DNA of 64,000 bases from Heterobilharzia americana (taxonomy: Eukaryota; Platyhelminthes; Trematoda; Strigeidida; Schistosomatidae). Of the stretch, positions 11,292 through 23,344 are shown piece after piece. The stretch covers positions 75,707,160 through 75,771,159 of the forward strand of contig OX104130.1 of assembly GCA_944470555.2 (NCBI GenBank). The letters run 5' to 3'. The position numbers and the translations under genes were made by a program. The notes under the pieces were generated by a model that saw only the letters and a list, made by a program, of their open reading frames with translations, was not told where the DNA came from and searched no databases. How positions within the stretch are numbered: the first letter of the stretch is position 1; the number at the start of each line of letters is the position of its first letter.

Positions 11292-11828
11292 TTAGACATT
11301 CAAGGCATTTGGGTAACCGGTAGCTGAGGAACGTCTGTTTTTAGGTGGCATAGGGTGTGGGCCTACATTACTTTTGTAGGTCCACCGTTGGTTAACGGTC
11401 TTTTCCGATACTGTTCTAAGGTTCCCGGGTTTAGTAGTGAGGATAACATTGTCACAAAAACCGGTAAGCTGGGTAGCCGTTCGTTGACTGTCAAAACGAA
11501 ATAGAACTGGGCAGCCGTATTTCTGGTGTTTTTTCGAAGGGCTAAAACAACTGCATGGAATATCCAACATGTTAGCTGCATTAAGTATTACTTTCTTTAT
11601 AGTACTCATAAGCATTTTATCTGAGACACTGTATACAATTGCCCCCTGGCCTGTTGCCACGCACTTTATGGCTTCGGAAGAGACGTGACTGATCATGTTC
11701 TCTACCTTGAGCATGTCATCAGACTCAGCCAGGGCTTTGCTTCCAGTATTTGCGAGGATCGTGTCAAATTCGGTGGCCAGCAGCCTTAAAGGCGCGACGT
11801 CCTGCATATCACGTACTACATCCGCCAT
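11292..11828 (-). CDS. Hypothetical ORF associated with the CACTA remnant
   Basis: An ATG-started frame of 178 residues (MADVVRDMQDVAPLRLL...) is open without interruption, which is unusual in this neighbourhood. I do not recognise the product for certain. Its position downstream of the transposase pseudogene, on the same strand, and a motif order (small acidic head, an alpha-helical segment, then AIVYSVSDKMLMSTIKK) recall the second ORF that accompanies transposases of animal CACTA-like elements (DUF4806-type). It may equally be the last exon of the transposon's accessory protein. No transmembrane segment or signal peptide is seen. Confidence 0.35.
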   Translation of the reverse strand: MADVVRDMQDVAPLRLLATEFDTILANTGSKALAESDDMLKVENMISHVSSEAIKCVATGQGAIVYSVSDKMLMSTIKKVILNAANMLDIPCSCFSPSKKHQKYGCPVLFRFDSQRTATQLTGFCDNVILTTKPGNLRTVSEKTVNQRWTYKSNVGPHPMPPKNRRSSATGYPNALNV

Positions 11829-11858
11829 GTTGACTGGAAGTTAATCAGCTAAAAGGAT

Positions 11859-12167
11859 CTAAGAGCGGAGTTCGTTCACTTGCAGCCGCAGGTCTTGGAT
11901 TGTTTTTTTAGGTTTTGAAAAAGTCAAGAGTTCCTCATTGAGAATCACCAATTTAGATTCAGCCGTCCGCACACCAGCCGGAGGACCTACTACAGCTTCC
12001 ATCTGTGCACTTATGCTATCTACGGTTGTTTTAGGATGGCCCTCACTTGCTGGAACAATCATCGGGTTTCTAGTCAAAACATTTGTTGGTTTTGACATCG
12101 GCGTTGTGCCCAATTTCTCATCGATGTAATTATTGTTAGAACTCACATTAGCTTCATTCGATGACAA
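11859..12167 (-). CDS. Hypothetical small ORF beside the CACTA remnant
   Basis: A 102-residue ATG frame of low-complexity, Ser/Asn/Thr-rich composition ends in a helical stretch (LRLQVNELRS) that looks like the start of a coiled coil. It lies directly upstream, in transcription order, of the 178-residue frame and downstream of the transposase, so it is probably another exon of the element's accessory gene. Function not recognised. Confidence 0.25.
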   Translation of the reverse strand: MSSNEANVSSNNNYIDEKLGTTPMSKPTNVLTRNPMIVPASEGHPKTTVDSISAQMEAVVGPPAGVRTAESKLVILNEELLTFSKPKKTIQDLRLQVNELRS

Positions 12168-12479
12168 TAGCAGGTTACGAGTGGTTTTTCACTGCCATGA
12201 ACTCAGCCGGGGCTTTTACAAGCGCGTTTCCTTGAGTTTTGACACATAACTTAACGGTACTTCTTTCCGTTAGGGTGGGGTTAGAAAACTGTGCCGGTTG
12301 GACAGGGTAAGTAGCACGAGGAAGATTCGTGCAAGTGACCAGTTATGTATGCCTGTACGACAGCTTTGCTCAGCCCAAAAAGACGATTCAAGAGCGCGGG
12401 GGTGTGAAATTCTGCCTATGCGAATATTAATGGTGAACACGAACGTACCGCCTTAGTGAGGCAGCCTCTTTTGTGGTAC

Positions 12480-14007
12480 CTAAGACGCAGCAATCCATGG
12501 GTGCGGTAAGGGTACAACCACTGAATGGTGTAAAGGTGAAAGGCATTTAGAACGTATGCTGTCAAGTCTACAAAGACGTAAAATAAGCATGATGTTGGTA
12601 ACCTTGTATACTCTTAGGTCTGAAAAGTCGATACCGTGATGAAAAAATGATTCAGTATCTTGAAAGGTGCGGAAACTTAGTTCCTCATGGCTCATGATTT
12701 CACTTATTATGCCTGGTACATAGTCGGCTAGGAGGCAGTTATTGGGTTGAACAGTTGACAACTGATTCCCAGTAATCCAAGCCATCTGCTTTGCCATACC
12801 CACAATACATTCCCCTATCATGCTTGTACTTACATGTGTAACTCCATAATCACACCTCGCTGTAATCCACTTGTATACTTATACGGCTGGATTATTATGT
12901 CCCTCAACTAGCCTCTGAACACTGTGTATATGAGACTCAAAAAGGGGGCATGAGAAAGAATTTAGAGGCCCATGGTATAAACTTCATCGTATAAGTGAAG
13001 TAAGCCACGAATATTGTACGCCATGTTCTCGTCGCCAAATATCACTCCGAAGCTGTCCACAAATTCACACAACTTTCCTTTACTGTCACCCTGGTTGGCA
13101 AGACAGCACCTAGGGTGGCTCGAAGGATAGGTGGGTAGAGAAGGATCCATGAAGAGGTTATACGGAAACGACCTAGGGAGGTCTTCCAAGTAAACTGGGC
13201 CTGAATGCGATGGGAGTAATCTGTACTCAGTAGCCTTCCACCTTTCGATGTCAGCCAACAACCGACACCGTTGAAATTCGGTGGCTCTGTGCTCATGATA
13301 AGCTAGTAATCCGTGAACCGATGGTTTGCATAACGTCATGGTTCATGCCATCCTGGTGGTTGTTTGCCATCTATCTCCACAAACAAATTCATCTGCACAC
13401 AATCCTTAGGTATAATAAGTACGTAGGATCTAAAGTAAAGTCTTTAATTATTTCTATGGTAAGTTTTTCAAAAGGTGATTTACCTTGGTGGTGCAGACCA
13501 TGGATCATTCAGCGAAATTCTGAGTCGTTTCTAAGGCAACCGAAATCCGTAGGAAACGTCATTCTGTGCGCTTGATGGGAGCAGTTTGCAATACACCTGT
13601 CACAGCGCTGCATAGAGTTATAACCCAGAATCTGCCTAACGAATGACCTCGCTGGCTTTCCGCATGTAGTGCCTTCAAGTATTACGGAAGTTATAGCATA
13701 GCTGTTGGATAGGCGACTACCCCACTGAAGCATCTTACTTAGCTCGTCTGTTGTATTTTTTCCGTATTTATGAGTACAATTAGCCTTACGCGGACCACAG
13801 TTAACGCCAACTAGAAACACTTGACCTGCTTTCGGACCAACCATTCTTCATAAGGTTGGCCAAATTTGAGTGTTTGGGTTGACAAACAGCTGCGCTGCGT
13901 CGGTGTTCATATACAGAGACAGATTCGAACAGGAATTGCACATTCCTCCAGCCACAACGAATCTGAGGAGGTGGAGTTGCAGACCCAGGTGCATGTACAC
14001 ACCTCAT
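12480..14007 (-). pseudogene. CACTA/EnSpm-type transposase pseudogene
   Basis: The minus strand carries, in the order expected for the animal branch of the Tnp2/Transposase_21 (CACTA) family: the block NTDAAQLFVNPNTQIWPTL (first catalytic Asp region, near 13880), KNTTDELSKMLQ, GTTCGKPARSFVRQI, the zinc-like CDRC, HRMTFPTDFGCLRND, HHQGKSPFEKL, IIKDFTLDPTYLLYL, ERWKATEYR, YNIRGLLHLYDEV, DSFSCPLFES and GHNNP, then a C-terminal segment of 113 codons. In-frame stops interrupt it (one after SEFR near 13509, one after IWPTL near 13850) and at least two frame changes are needed, so the gene is dead unless some breaks are introns. Schistosomes are known to carry a CACTA family (SmTRC1); this copy is probably a relative. 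Terminal inverted repeats beginning CACTA could not be paired. Confidence 0.72.
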
Positions 14008-15649
14008 CCGATGGCAGCTATTTTAGGCTGCACGGCCATTCTCATGGCGGTCCTAGGATTCATTACAGGTACTTGATGTATATTATGCATTTCTTTCGGT
14101 AAAAATTTGTGACTGAGTCCTCGTCAGGCCACCACGTACAATGACGTTGCAAAAAGCATCCAAGAGTGTTTTCTCTGGCTTCGTCGGGCATTCAGTATTT
14201 TCCGGCCATAGATAACAGTGGTCATCCGTGAAAACGTCTTGGTTTTCTGCAGTGCCTTAGAAACGGGAAAAGGGTCCGCGCTCAGACGGTGAACCATTGC
14301 CTAAAAGATGAAGTCAATCAATGATCTGCCTTCACTCGTAGAGCACTAAGGTGATATCTCTTCTACTGTCATGCAAGTACCATGAGGACCGAGCTCTGGC
14401 AGAATAAAAGTGTCTCATACTTACCCGGTAAACACAGTCCCGGCTGCAAGGCGTCCTTCGTTATTCGATGATGTAATGTAGACGGGCAAGTGCACTTTCC
14501 TGATTATGCACCAATCACGACAGGTAGATGCATAAAATCTACCTGCTGACAAAGCTCAGACGTGAATATAACTGGGTGGAGACGCAATATCCACTTAGTA
14601 GGCTTATGAGAAAACACTTCATACGGGTCGCTAACCTTGACTGTCAGACATCTTTAGAAAGTGAACAGCGCCGGAAGTACGCTTGTAAGCATATTCGCCT
14701 AACTGAAGGCGCGTTCAGTGTCTATTAGTATCACCCAAGCTGAAATGCTGCTTTTCCGCCATAATCGACTTGAAATTGTGTTGTTACCCCTAATTCCCTG
14801 GATAGCATTACCGATTTCCCTCTTATAGCAGCAGCCTCGTTAACCTGAGTTACAAAATTATGCTACCTTTCAAACTTCGGTCTGTGCCCTAAGTGCCTGC
14901 AGCGCATGTGTCCTATCCCTAGATTTTGCAGTTATCCGAAAATTATGATTTCCATGGCGTTTCCGTCTGTTAAACGCTTAGTACGACCCAGAAAGTTTCT
15001 CATGCACATTGTGCAGTCGGAAGTACATTCCCATGACGCATAAGTGCATAAGCATCGACCATTTCCATAGACACTTCGGCTACGTCCTGAAGTTGCCCAA
15101 GCTAACTCGAAGTGAACTTTGGCAAATTTCCACACTAGCTAATATGGGCACAAAGTTGTTGTCAGCTGAGGGGTGACTGGTAGCGGTCAACCTCTATCCC
15201 CTAAAACAGAGGACTAAGGGGGGTTCGGCAGTGGCTCATAACATCTAACACAACCCTCAACATCCACTTCACTGCTCAGTGAGCCTCAGTCGTTACACTG
15301 ATTTCAGAGGGTGCACTTGGAAGTTAGACCTCGAGCACAACATGTCACATCTGTTTACTTTCCATGACTCATGAAGGGTTAAGGCACCTAATGCTTTCCG
15401 TGCAGAGGTGGTTTAGACTGCTTCGTCAGGACCCCATAAATGCTGACTTTGGGGCCACCTACGACGGTAAAGTAGTAAACCCTTTTCTGAACCAAACACT
15501 CATCAGGCTTAGAATAGGCGGAGGAATATTTGGGATACCCGAAACATAGCGAAACCGGTGAGTAAAGGGCTATTGGGTTTCTTTCATCCCGTAGATTTCA
15601 TTCGAACGGTCGGGCATCGAGCTGTCGGCTTTCGCTAATTTGCGTCTTC
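14008..15649. other. No recognised feature between CACTA and RTE remnants
   Basis: Short frames occur on both strands (for example 14932-15135 minus, Cys-rich) but without a family match. Part of this stretch may be the 5' half of the CACTA element. Confidence 0.3.
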
Positions 15650-18600
15650 TTTGCATTATTATCTGTCCCTTGAGTTCCTAATGGAACATAGGGCTTCAGC
15701 AGCACGTCTCCATCCCACTCCATTCCCTGGAATCTTCTGAACCTGGCTCTACGATAGCCCAGAAGCTCTCATTTCCTCTTCACACCATCTCCATGTCACC
15801 CTCAGCTGGGGCACCCAACTGGTTGCTTCCCATCTGGGTTCCACTCGAAGGCCTGAAGAGTGATGTCCCGGAATGGTTTTCTCAGTGCATGCCCAATTCA
15901 TCTCCAGTTTTTTCCGCATATTTGTTGCGTGATAGGTTCTTGGTCGGTTCGTTCCCACAGTGAGTTCCTTGTTGCTGATTCTCATTATTCCGGCCATCTG
16001 ATCTTCAGTAGCTAGCCAGCGAAGGCAGTTGTTGGTTGATGTCTGTAGCTTGTTGGGAATCCCTTTCTTAACGCGCCAAGTCTCTGAACCATGTAGCAGC
16101 AATGACTTGACGTTGGTGTTGAAAATCCGGATCTTGTTCCACATGCCGAGTGCAGATCTCCACACTGGTTTCAGGCTAATGAACGCCTGTCTTGCTTTTC
16201 CGACCCTGACTTTGACATCCTCATCTGTGCCTGTGCTGCGTGTAGTCGAAACAATGCTGCCTGCCTAGATAGGTGAAGGAGGCTACTTCAAGTTTCTCCT
16301 GTTGTGATGGTGATTGGAGCTTGTTGTTGCAGTTGATGGTGTTGTTGGTGGGTTATCTTCATCACCTCTGTCCTCTCTACGTTCATCTGAAGAAAGTTCA
16401 GTTATCGCTGCCTCTTCTGCCAACTTGTTGGATTTTGCCTGTAGATCTTCAAGTTTGCGTGAGATTAGAAAGAAGTCATCGGCGAAATCCAAATCTTCTA
16501 GGATCTTTTCCCTGGTTCAGCGTATTCCCCTGTCCTCGCCCCTCACTGTTGGCTGAATGATCCAGTCCACCACAGTCAGGAAGACCGTGGGTGAAAGTAG
16601 ACAGCTTTGTTTCACTCCTGTCTTCACTTCAAAGGCATCACTGAGCTTCCCATTGTGAATTACTTGGCATATGGTGTCTTCATATGGTTGTTGAATGAGG
16701 CTAACAAAGGTTTGTGGTATTCCGTAGTATTGAAGAAACTGTCAAGTTGCGCGTCGATCGACGCTGTCAAAGGCCTTTTCAGTATCGATGAAGTTGAGGT
16801 AGAGGGTTGACTGCCATTCTATACTCCGTTCTATGATGGTGCGAAGCGTTGTATTTTGGTCCGCACATGATTTGTACTTCCTGAATCCAGCCAGCCACTC
16901 TGTTCCGGTCATAGTTTTAAATCCAGTGCATCCTTTAGTCTCTCCAGGATGATGCGGCCCAATATTTTGCTTGGGGTGGACAGGAGCGTGATTCTACGCC
17001 AGATCTTGCAAAGACTTAGGTGGCCCTTCTTCGGGAGTTTGCCGGGGTAGCCTTTTTTCCAGTCACCAGGTACCTTCCCTTCCTGCCAGATATTCTGCAA
17101 TAGTGGTGTGAGCATATCCACTGTTGTCTCTTCGTCTGTTCTCAGTGCTTCTGGTGGGGTTCTATCCATTCCTGCCGCTTTCCCACACTTTAGTAGCTTT
17201 ATGGCACTCAGGACTTCGACTTTTGTTAGGGGATTCGTGCTCGCCTGTAGTTCAGCGGCTGCAGGTGGTATTTCTGGCGGGATTGTAGGCGGTGGTCGAT
17301 TCAAGAGTTTTTCGGAGTGGTCAGCCCATCGTTTCCTTCGTTTCTCTTCTTTGGCGATTAAATTTCCCTCACTGTCTTTCATTGGTTTCATCTGTGTTGA
17401 TATCTTCACTCCCAGATAGTAACCTGGTTATTTGATATAATGCTGTCAGGTCTCTGTCTCTCCTACCAGCCTGCAGCCTGTTCTGCTTCACTTTCCAGTG
17501 TGTCGTAGAAGTGTCTTCTCCCTTTCGCGCACTCTTCTTCTTCTTCACTTCGCTGTCCAGTGCGGTGTTTAATACGTTGTACTCAGTTCCTCTTCTCGTT
17601 GTTCATCCTCGCACTGCACTGGTTTGTCTTCTGCTTCACCATCCTCCTCTCCTCTATCAGCCTCCATGTGCCCATCGAGATCCATTCCATTCCTTATCTT
17701 CTTTCTTCCTCCCTCCCAATACATTTATGCTCTCAAAGACTTCCAGTGTTCTTCCACACAGGTTTCTTCAGAGATGTTCCTCGATATCTCCCATTTTGTC
17801 TTCATGGCTGCCCTGAAGATTTTCTTTGTAGTTTCGTACTTCAGTTTCTGTTCTGGGTGTTCAACCTTAACTGTGGTCTATCACCAACTTCTGTGAAGGC
17901 AATTAACTTGATTTGGAGGGTTCCTTGCACTAGACAGTGGTCTGAGCCTACATCCGCTCCTCTTATCGACCCTATGTCAGGTAGGCTGCGTCTCCACTTT
18001 CTTAACATCGGGGTGAAGTCGATCTGATTTCCAGTGTGTCCATTTGGTGAAATCAACTGCATGTCGCTTTGTAAATATCCTTGCGTTTGTACACACTGCC
18101 TCCAATCACTAAATCGTTGAATGGGCAGAATTCTGCAAACAGTTTTCCATTCTCATTCATTTCACCGAGTGCTTCTCGATCTATGGTTAGTTCTCTTCCT
18201 GTGTTGTCTTCTTCCAGTTTGGCATTAAAACATGTCACCCATTAGAATTTTGATGTGGCCAACTGGTGTAGGGTCTTGTCTAGTGTTGATTGCAGCTGTC
18301 CATAGAATTCCTCCTTTTTCCCTTCATCTGCATTGTTTGTAGGTGCGTAACATTGTATGGTTGTGACCTTCCTTCCTCCCCCTTGAGTTGAATTCATCTT
18401 GCTGTCATGATCCTGGAGGAGACTGTTTTCCACTGCATGAGAGCCTTCGATGCTCTTGGGGACATCATGATAGCCACTCCAAAATTAAGTGTGCTCGTGG
18501 TTGTCGTGTGGGTGAAAATATCTGAGTAGATTATTGACTCCCCTCCAGTTGACAGTTTGGAGGGTCCACTTCCATTCCATCTGCTTTCGCAAATTCCTAA

Positions 18601-18899
18601 CACTTCTCTGCGATACCTTCTCATCTCGTTTGCAGTCCGGGCTGCCTTGGTATGTTTAAGCGCGCTTTCATCAAGGGAGAGAAGACACATTGGCCAATTG
18701 GCTTCCCGAAGGCCTTCACCAACCGGTGTCATTTCGCCTCTCCGATTCCAGCAAGGAATAATTTTGTTTGTGCTTCGAAGTTTCTTTAGCGGCTGGATTC
18801 GTTTTACGGGGTAAGATTGCTAGAGGCATGCCCAACCTTCCCTCTTTACCTGGGCTTAAGACCCGCTAGTAACTAGTGAACTAGTTAACCAGGTAAGGT
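15650..18899 (-). mobile_element. RTE-clade non-LTR retrotransposon, copy 1
   Basis: A 3.25-kb minus-strand copy. Its 5' end (18899) shares with two other copies a terminal motif containing AACTAGTGAACTAGTTAACC. Going downstream: apurinic endonuclease blocks (EVLGICESRWNGSG near 18600; GEMNENGKLFAEFCPFND near 18150; SDHCLVQGTL near 17930), linker LNRPPPTIPPEIPP, RT blocks LLKCGKAAGMDRTPPEALR (17230), PGDWKKGYPGKLPKKGHLS and SKILGRIILERL (16980), the FADDF catalytic box (16480), and the tail LLLHGSETWRVKKG with a final WKW-like region near 15880. Numerous frameshifts and stops make it inactive; a 4-bp insertion after the endonuclease GD motif (18221-18239) is shared with copies 2 and 3. RTE elements of schistosomes include SR2 and SjR2. 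Confidence 0.9.
16909..17409 (-). pseudogene. RTE reverse transcriptase N-terminal segment
   Basis: The longest uninterrupted piece of the copy-1 polyprotein, 166 codons. It holds the linker between endonuclease and RT (KRRKRWADHSEKLLNRPPP), RT motif 0/1 (AIKLLKCGKAAGMDRTPPE) and motif 2 region (WRRITLLSTPSKILGRIILE), where intact RTEs read C.NWRGITLLS. It ends in a stop and the frame continues, shifted, toward the FADD box at about 16480. Confidence 0.85.
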
Positions 18900-20350
18900 T
18901 CACTGTCAGATGGCACATATTTACTGATATTGGAAAGTTAGGTATGTTATTGAAGGTCCCCAGAACCTGATAGTTGAACCTGGACATGTCTCTTGTTGTG
19001 CGGAAGATAATCATGCACCTATTCTGTTGAGTTTCATCGAGAAATTCTGCAATACCATCAGCATATTGATTTTGTTAACGCTTGGCTGTTGTTTCGGTGT
19101 TGAGCCAGCGGTAATCCCTTTTTGAACTTCGATCGTTGCTGTCCTTTTTCAAAACTGTTTGCAGCGGCCGCGCCCAAGGATTGCTCTGCTGTTTGGTGGT
19201 ACACAGGCGAGTATATGGTAGAATTTAGAGCTGATCGGGGGTTGGATTACGTGATATAGATGCCACAGGTGGGTCTATCGTTGAGATGTGATGCATAATG
19301 TTGCTGGTTATGCGTGGCACCATGAGGGCTGGTTGTCCAAACCGCCAGTAGTTTCCCAACAACGCTCGACGGAACGAGCCGACTAGGTATTTTATTTTAA
19401 CCAAGGCCAAACTAAGACCTGCGTGTGTGGTTCCGCCAGCAGATAACTTCGTACTGCCATCTATCGGTGGTCATCCTCGGACATCTATGGGTAGGTCATA
19501 ATGCTTCAGCAAATCTATGCTAGTTACGAGCATGGAAACGTCAGCCAGAAGAAATATATAGTAGGCTGGCTTGCGCAAACCTAAATTGACGTATACCTAA
19601 CTTTTTCCGAAGCTCGGAATCACTTCACCGTTAGCTGATTGTAGATTGAAGGATGGTTCCTGATGACTTCCGTTTGTGGGTACCGAAAGAACTCTAAATT
19701 CTGCACCAGTGGCAACGGGACATCACGCTTTCGTGTTCACTTTAGTGATGTACAGGCAACCGCCTACCGTCGCCTTCAACGTGTGCAGCATTTTCTGAAA
19801 GTATACGGCTTTCAACGATTTCTTGCTTCCACGCCTTTGGTGCTATGGAACCAACATCATTCAGGAGTTTCGACCACGCTAGGCCTGATTGCTGAACAGT
19901 CACGTGAAATGCTACTATGGGACGAAATACGTGGCTGTGCCGCACGTTGCCGCTCAGGGCTCAAGGTTCGTAGAGGCTGCCTAAGAGAGTTGCATAGCTC
20001 CATTTTTTCTGAATCCTGACCCTTAGGATTTTAGATGGATGAATATACGTTTACTGGAGATCTCCAGCATTTTGTCAGCCGAATCTGCCAGGCCACTGAC
20101 GGCCACGGCACGGTGCGCACTGGTTTTGGCGGATCCGTGAGAAAAAGATAGCGGAAGGACCCATCAACGAGCGTTTGTTAGTCAAGACGTCTCACATGCA
20201 GGTGAGCATGTGAGCATCTGAGTTAGTCTTCAACTTGATGTCACAAGGCAGCTCATCTTAGCTCTGGAAATCCGTAGGATCGCTTTTCTTTAGACCGACT
20301 GCTTTAAGCAGTGTGTAGAGATGACTTACCTTGGTGCCGCAACGTTCCTG
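18900..20350 (-). pseudogene. Ty3/gypsy gag-protease-RT remnant
   Basis: Stitched minus-strand frames give a gag C-terminus (LLRYLFLTDPP; then LADSADKMLEISS near 20080), a worn zinc-knuckle-like stretch (CWFHS...), the aspartic protease block CPVATGAEFRVLSVP near 19690 (family: FLVDTGAEVSVIPP), LQSANGEVIPSFGKS, FLLADVSMLVTSIDLLKHYDL (19530), the linker STKLSAGGTTHAG and IMHHISTIDPPV (19270), and the first RT blocks DYRWLNTET (19110) and the IPH.DF..L region. The catalytic Asp of DTG is replaced by Ala (ATG) and many stops are present, so it is inactive. The sequence stops where RTE copy 1 begins at 18899, suggesting the RTE inserted into or beside it. The order and wording resemble schistosome Boudicca/Saci gypsy elements. 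Confidence 0.75.
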
Positions 20351-22121
20351 GCTAATTCCAGCGACAATGATCGTATGACAGCAGAAGTTTGAAAATGGGA
20401 GTCTTTGGCGCCTTCGTCTAGCCCTGGTGTTCATCATTCATGTTTCTGCGTTTTCTGATAGGTACGGTAAAAACTGAATGGCGTGCGCTGTCGGCTTAGC
20501 ATGGATAGGTCCGGGAGTTCGGGTACGCATGAGTAAGGAAGTTTATGCAAGATGTAAATAAACTTTGAAAATGCGAAAACAGGAAAACACAAGTACGAAA
20601 GGAAACGGTGTGACCAGTACAAGTGTTGTCGCTGCGCGAACAAGACCAACTCAGAGTTTAGTCACAAGCTCTTTACGCATGTGATTTACCCGCGGGTGAG
20701 AGACCGAGAAAGAACACAAGTGAGTAGCCAGGTGGGAAATTTTTATGTTTGACAAATCACGCCGAGGTTTCTATGCTTTCCGACTGACTGACTAGCAGAT
20801 TTCAAACGAACACTGCAGTGCAGAACGAATGGAGCGAATGGCTGACCGTGTTTCTTTGGCTTAGATATTCCGCCTAAACTATGAAGGCGAACATCAGTCT
20901 TGAATTTCGTCGAACTTTACCCCGTAAGCCTCGCGGAGCCGCCTGTCGCCGCGAAAGCAAGAAGTCAAAGTGAGTTAAAAACCATCTCGTCAGAAATTTG
21001 AGGGGAATGCACTACCCTGTGAAAAAGCATTGGTCTCTTCATTAATTGACTTAACATTATCGCATAGCCGGAAATACTTCAGCTTATGATGCTCTCAATA
21101 CTTGCGACGTAGATTGCAGAACTGTTCTGAGAAACATGTAGATACTCGCTGAAAGTCGACTTGAATAAAATGGTTGGGCGGTTGAAACAGCGCATAGAAA
21201 CCAACTTTTGCAGAAGTTTGGAAGTGTAAACTAGTCACAGGATCTGTAATCACTGATCACTTGATGTAGCGTCACTGCTCTTCGTCCTGATTTAATGGGA
21301 CAAAATGTGGGTGGGCCATGATCAGAAAAAACATATGCCCTAAATGGCAGGAACGGCGTTAAAAGGTTTTCATTTTTTGTGTTCTGAATGCAGAGTTTCT
21401 ATATGTCTTGATCTAGACTTGCCCGGGATACTTCTTTCTAAAGGTATCAGCCATCTCTCAGGTGGCTAATGCGTGGCTTAGACAATATATTTATCCGTTC
21501 TAGTCTGCCCAAAGAATATGTACCAACCAATTGACGGTGATTCTGCTTGCATTATAATGAGTGCTTGGAAAGATGAGATCTCATTTCTGGGCTTTATGGT
21601 GGGGAAAGGGGGAGTCAAGTACTCGGATTAATTATCTTAAAGGATCATGTTGGTATTAATTTGCCAAAGTTTTCTTCTATCCTTTTTAAATTCAATACCT
21701 AGAAGATTATTAGGGATTTTAAAAATGATTAATAGTCCTTAGTGTGAGCCTGCATTTCTCACATGGTGATCGCGAATTGAAACTGACCACCTAGCTAAGG
21801 GGCATCGGCTCCTTAAGATAACGTGCTTAAATAGAAATTAAATCCCCACAGAGATATGTGCTATGAGGATTAATGCGGGCAAGGCTAAGGAACCACATAC
21901 ATTACTGCTAACGGAATCCGAAACTTCAACTGCTAAAACTTCATCGAAGTTGGTTTCTGATAAACCAGTCATCCTAGAGGTTATGAGTTTGAGACATCAT
22001 AAATAATATCAAATGTAACTTCAAATTTCTGATATCACCCAAACAAGAATTTGTTTGAACTAATAACTGGAGACTAGTTTTTATTTTACCGCGGGCGCTA
22101 GAGGCGTGGGACTTGTCAAAA
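20351..22121. other. Region upstream of RPS13, no gene recognised
   Basis: No coding frame with family signal was found. The last part holds the promoter and 5' UTR of RPS13; a pyrimidine-rich run (tagtttttattttaccg) about 50 bp before the ATG may belong to the transcription start or a splice acceptor. Confidence 0.4.
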
Positions 22122-22611
22122 ATGGGTCGTATGCACAGTGCGGGTAAGGGAATCTCAGGGAGTGCTTTGCCGTATAGGCGTTCTGTTCCATCATGGCAGA
22201 AGATGACTGCGGATGAAGTTAAGGAACAAGTATACAAGTTGGCTAAGAAAGGTCTATCACCCTCACAAATTGGTTAGTTGAACTTAATACAACTAAACTA
22301 AATTAGGTGTGATTTTGCGTGACAGCTTTGGGGTGGCTCAGGTCAGATGGCTTGCAGGGAATAAAATACTTCGAATTTTGAGATGCAAAGGACTGGCCCC
22401 AGCTATTCCGGAAGATCTGTACCAACTGGTAAAGAAAGCTGTTGCCATCCGCAAACATCTGGGGCGAAATGCCAAAGACAAGGATAGCAAATTCAGGTTA
22501 ATCCTCGTAGAAAGCCGTATCCAGCGTTTGGCACGTTACTATAAACGGAAGCGAGTGCTACCTCCTAACTGGAAATACGACAGCTCGACAGCATCAACAT
22601 TGATTGCTTGA
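22122..22611 (+). CDS. RPS13: 40S ribosomal protein S13 (uS15), two exons
   Basis: Coding sequence is 22122-22272 joined to 22307-22611, giving 151 residues, exactly the usual length of eukaryotic S13. Exon 1 reads [20 protein letters not shown] to KKGLSPSQI; the last base of exon 1 and the first two of exon 2 make the Gly codon; exon 2 continues [39 protein letters not shown] and [18 protein letters not shown] to STASTLIA. The intron (22273-22306, GTTAG...TTAG) is 34 bp, a size class well known in 5' introns of schistosome genes. The protein binds 18S rRNA in the small subunit platform. No substitutions suggest a pseudogene. An AATAAA at 22842-22847 could serve as polyadenylation signal; none lies closer. 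Confidence 0.97.
22273..22306 (+). other. 34-bp micro-intron of RPS13
   Basis: Begins GTTAGTTG and ends AAATTAG, leaves the S13 frame intact when removed, and contains a TAG stop if retained. Confidence 0.93.
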
Positions 22612-23344
22612 TTTTCCAAACTTCAAATGTATGTCGAGTGGTTGAAGAATGTGTTTTGTCGTCTTCAATAATGGGTTTTAGTTAAGCAGTTTCGCCTTCC
22701 AACATATACTAAGTGAAGTCAGTCTTTTAACTGAAATATTTTGACTCATGGCGAAATTGTTTCAAGGTTAGCGACGCCTGTTTGTGGTCGTTTTCATGCT
22801 ATTATTTTGACATATTCTCAAAGTTAGTGCTTTCATTACGTAATAAAAAGTAAGGGCCATTCGAAACATAAATGTCATTTCAGAATAGTCCTCATAAGAA
22901 AGGGTTTGTTGCAGACGGTTTAAACTTGGTCTTGTGAGTAATTGCGTTGCTTCATCTTAAGAATATAATTATGCCGAAATCCCGGTATGCAGTGTTTGGA
23001 AACTTATCTGGTCACCGCTTACTTCTTAGCTTAGTGATGTCTCATAGTGCATTAAGCTAGCATTTTCACTTTCTAATTTCAACGAACAATGTCGTATTGC
23101 CCTCTGATACAGAAGTGTCTCAGTTTTAAGTTTCACGATGTCATACAAGTTGTATTTAAAAGCCAGGGTTAGCGAAGGCGTTCAAGCATCAGATGTCGAA
23201 TTCTGATTGCACCTGACTCGTAAGAGATTTGAGAAATATGAAACCGCTCAAGTTACAATGCATGCCATCGATTAGGAGACGTTATTTAAAGGAGGTTGGA
23301 GCAAGCGTTTAAACCCTCAAAGATGCGGAGAGTGATTTTAACTA
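22612..23344. other. RPS13 3' flank
   Basis: No coding signal. Holds the RPS13 3' UTR with a candidate AATAAA at 22842-22847. Confidence 0.45.

Noticed and set aside
16029..18027. Plus-strand frames rich in Ser, Leu and Phe in RTE copy 1
   Set aside because: They are the antisense of the RTE polyprotein.
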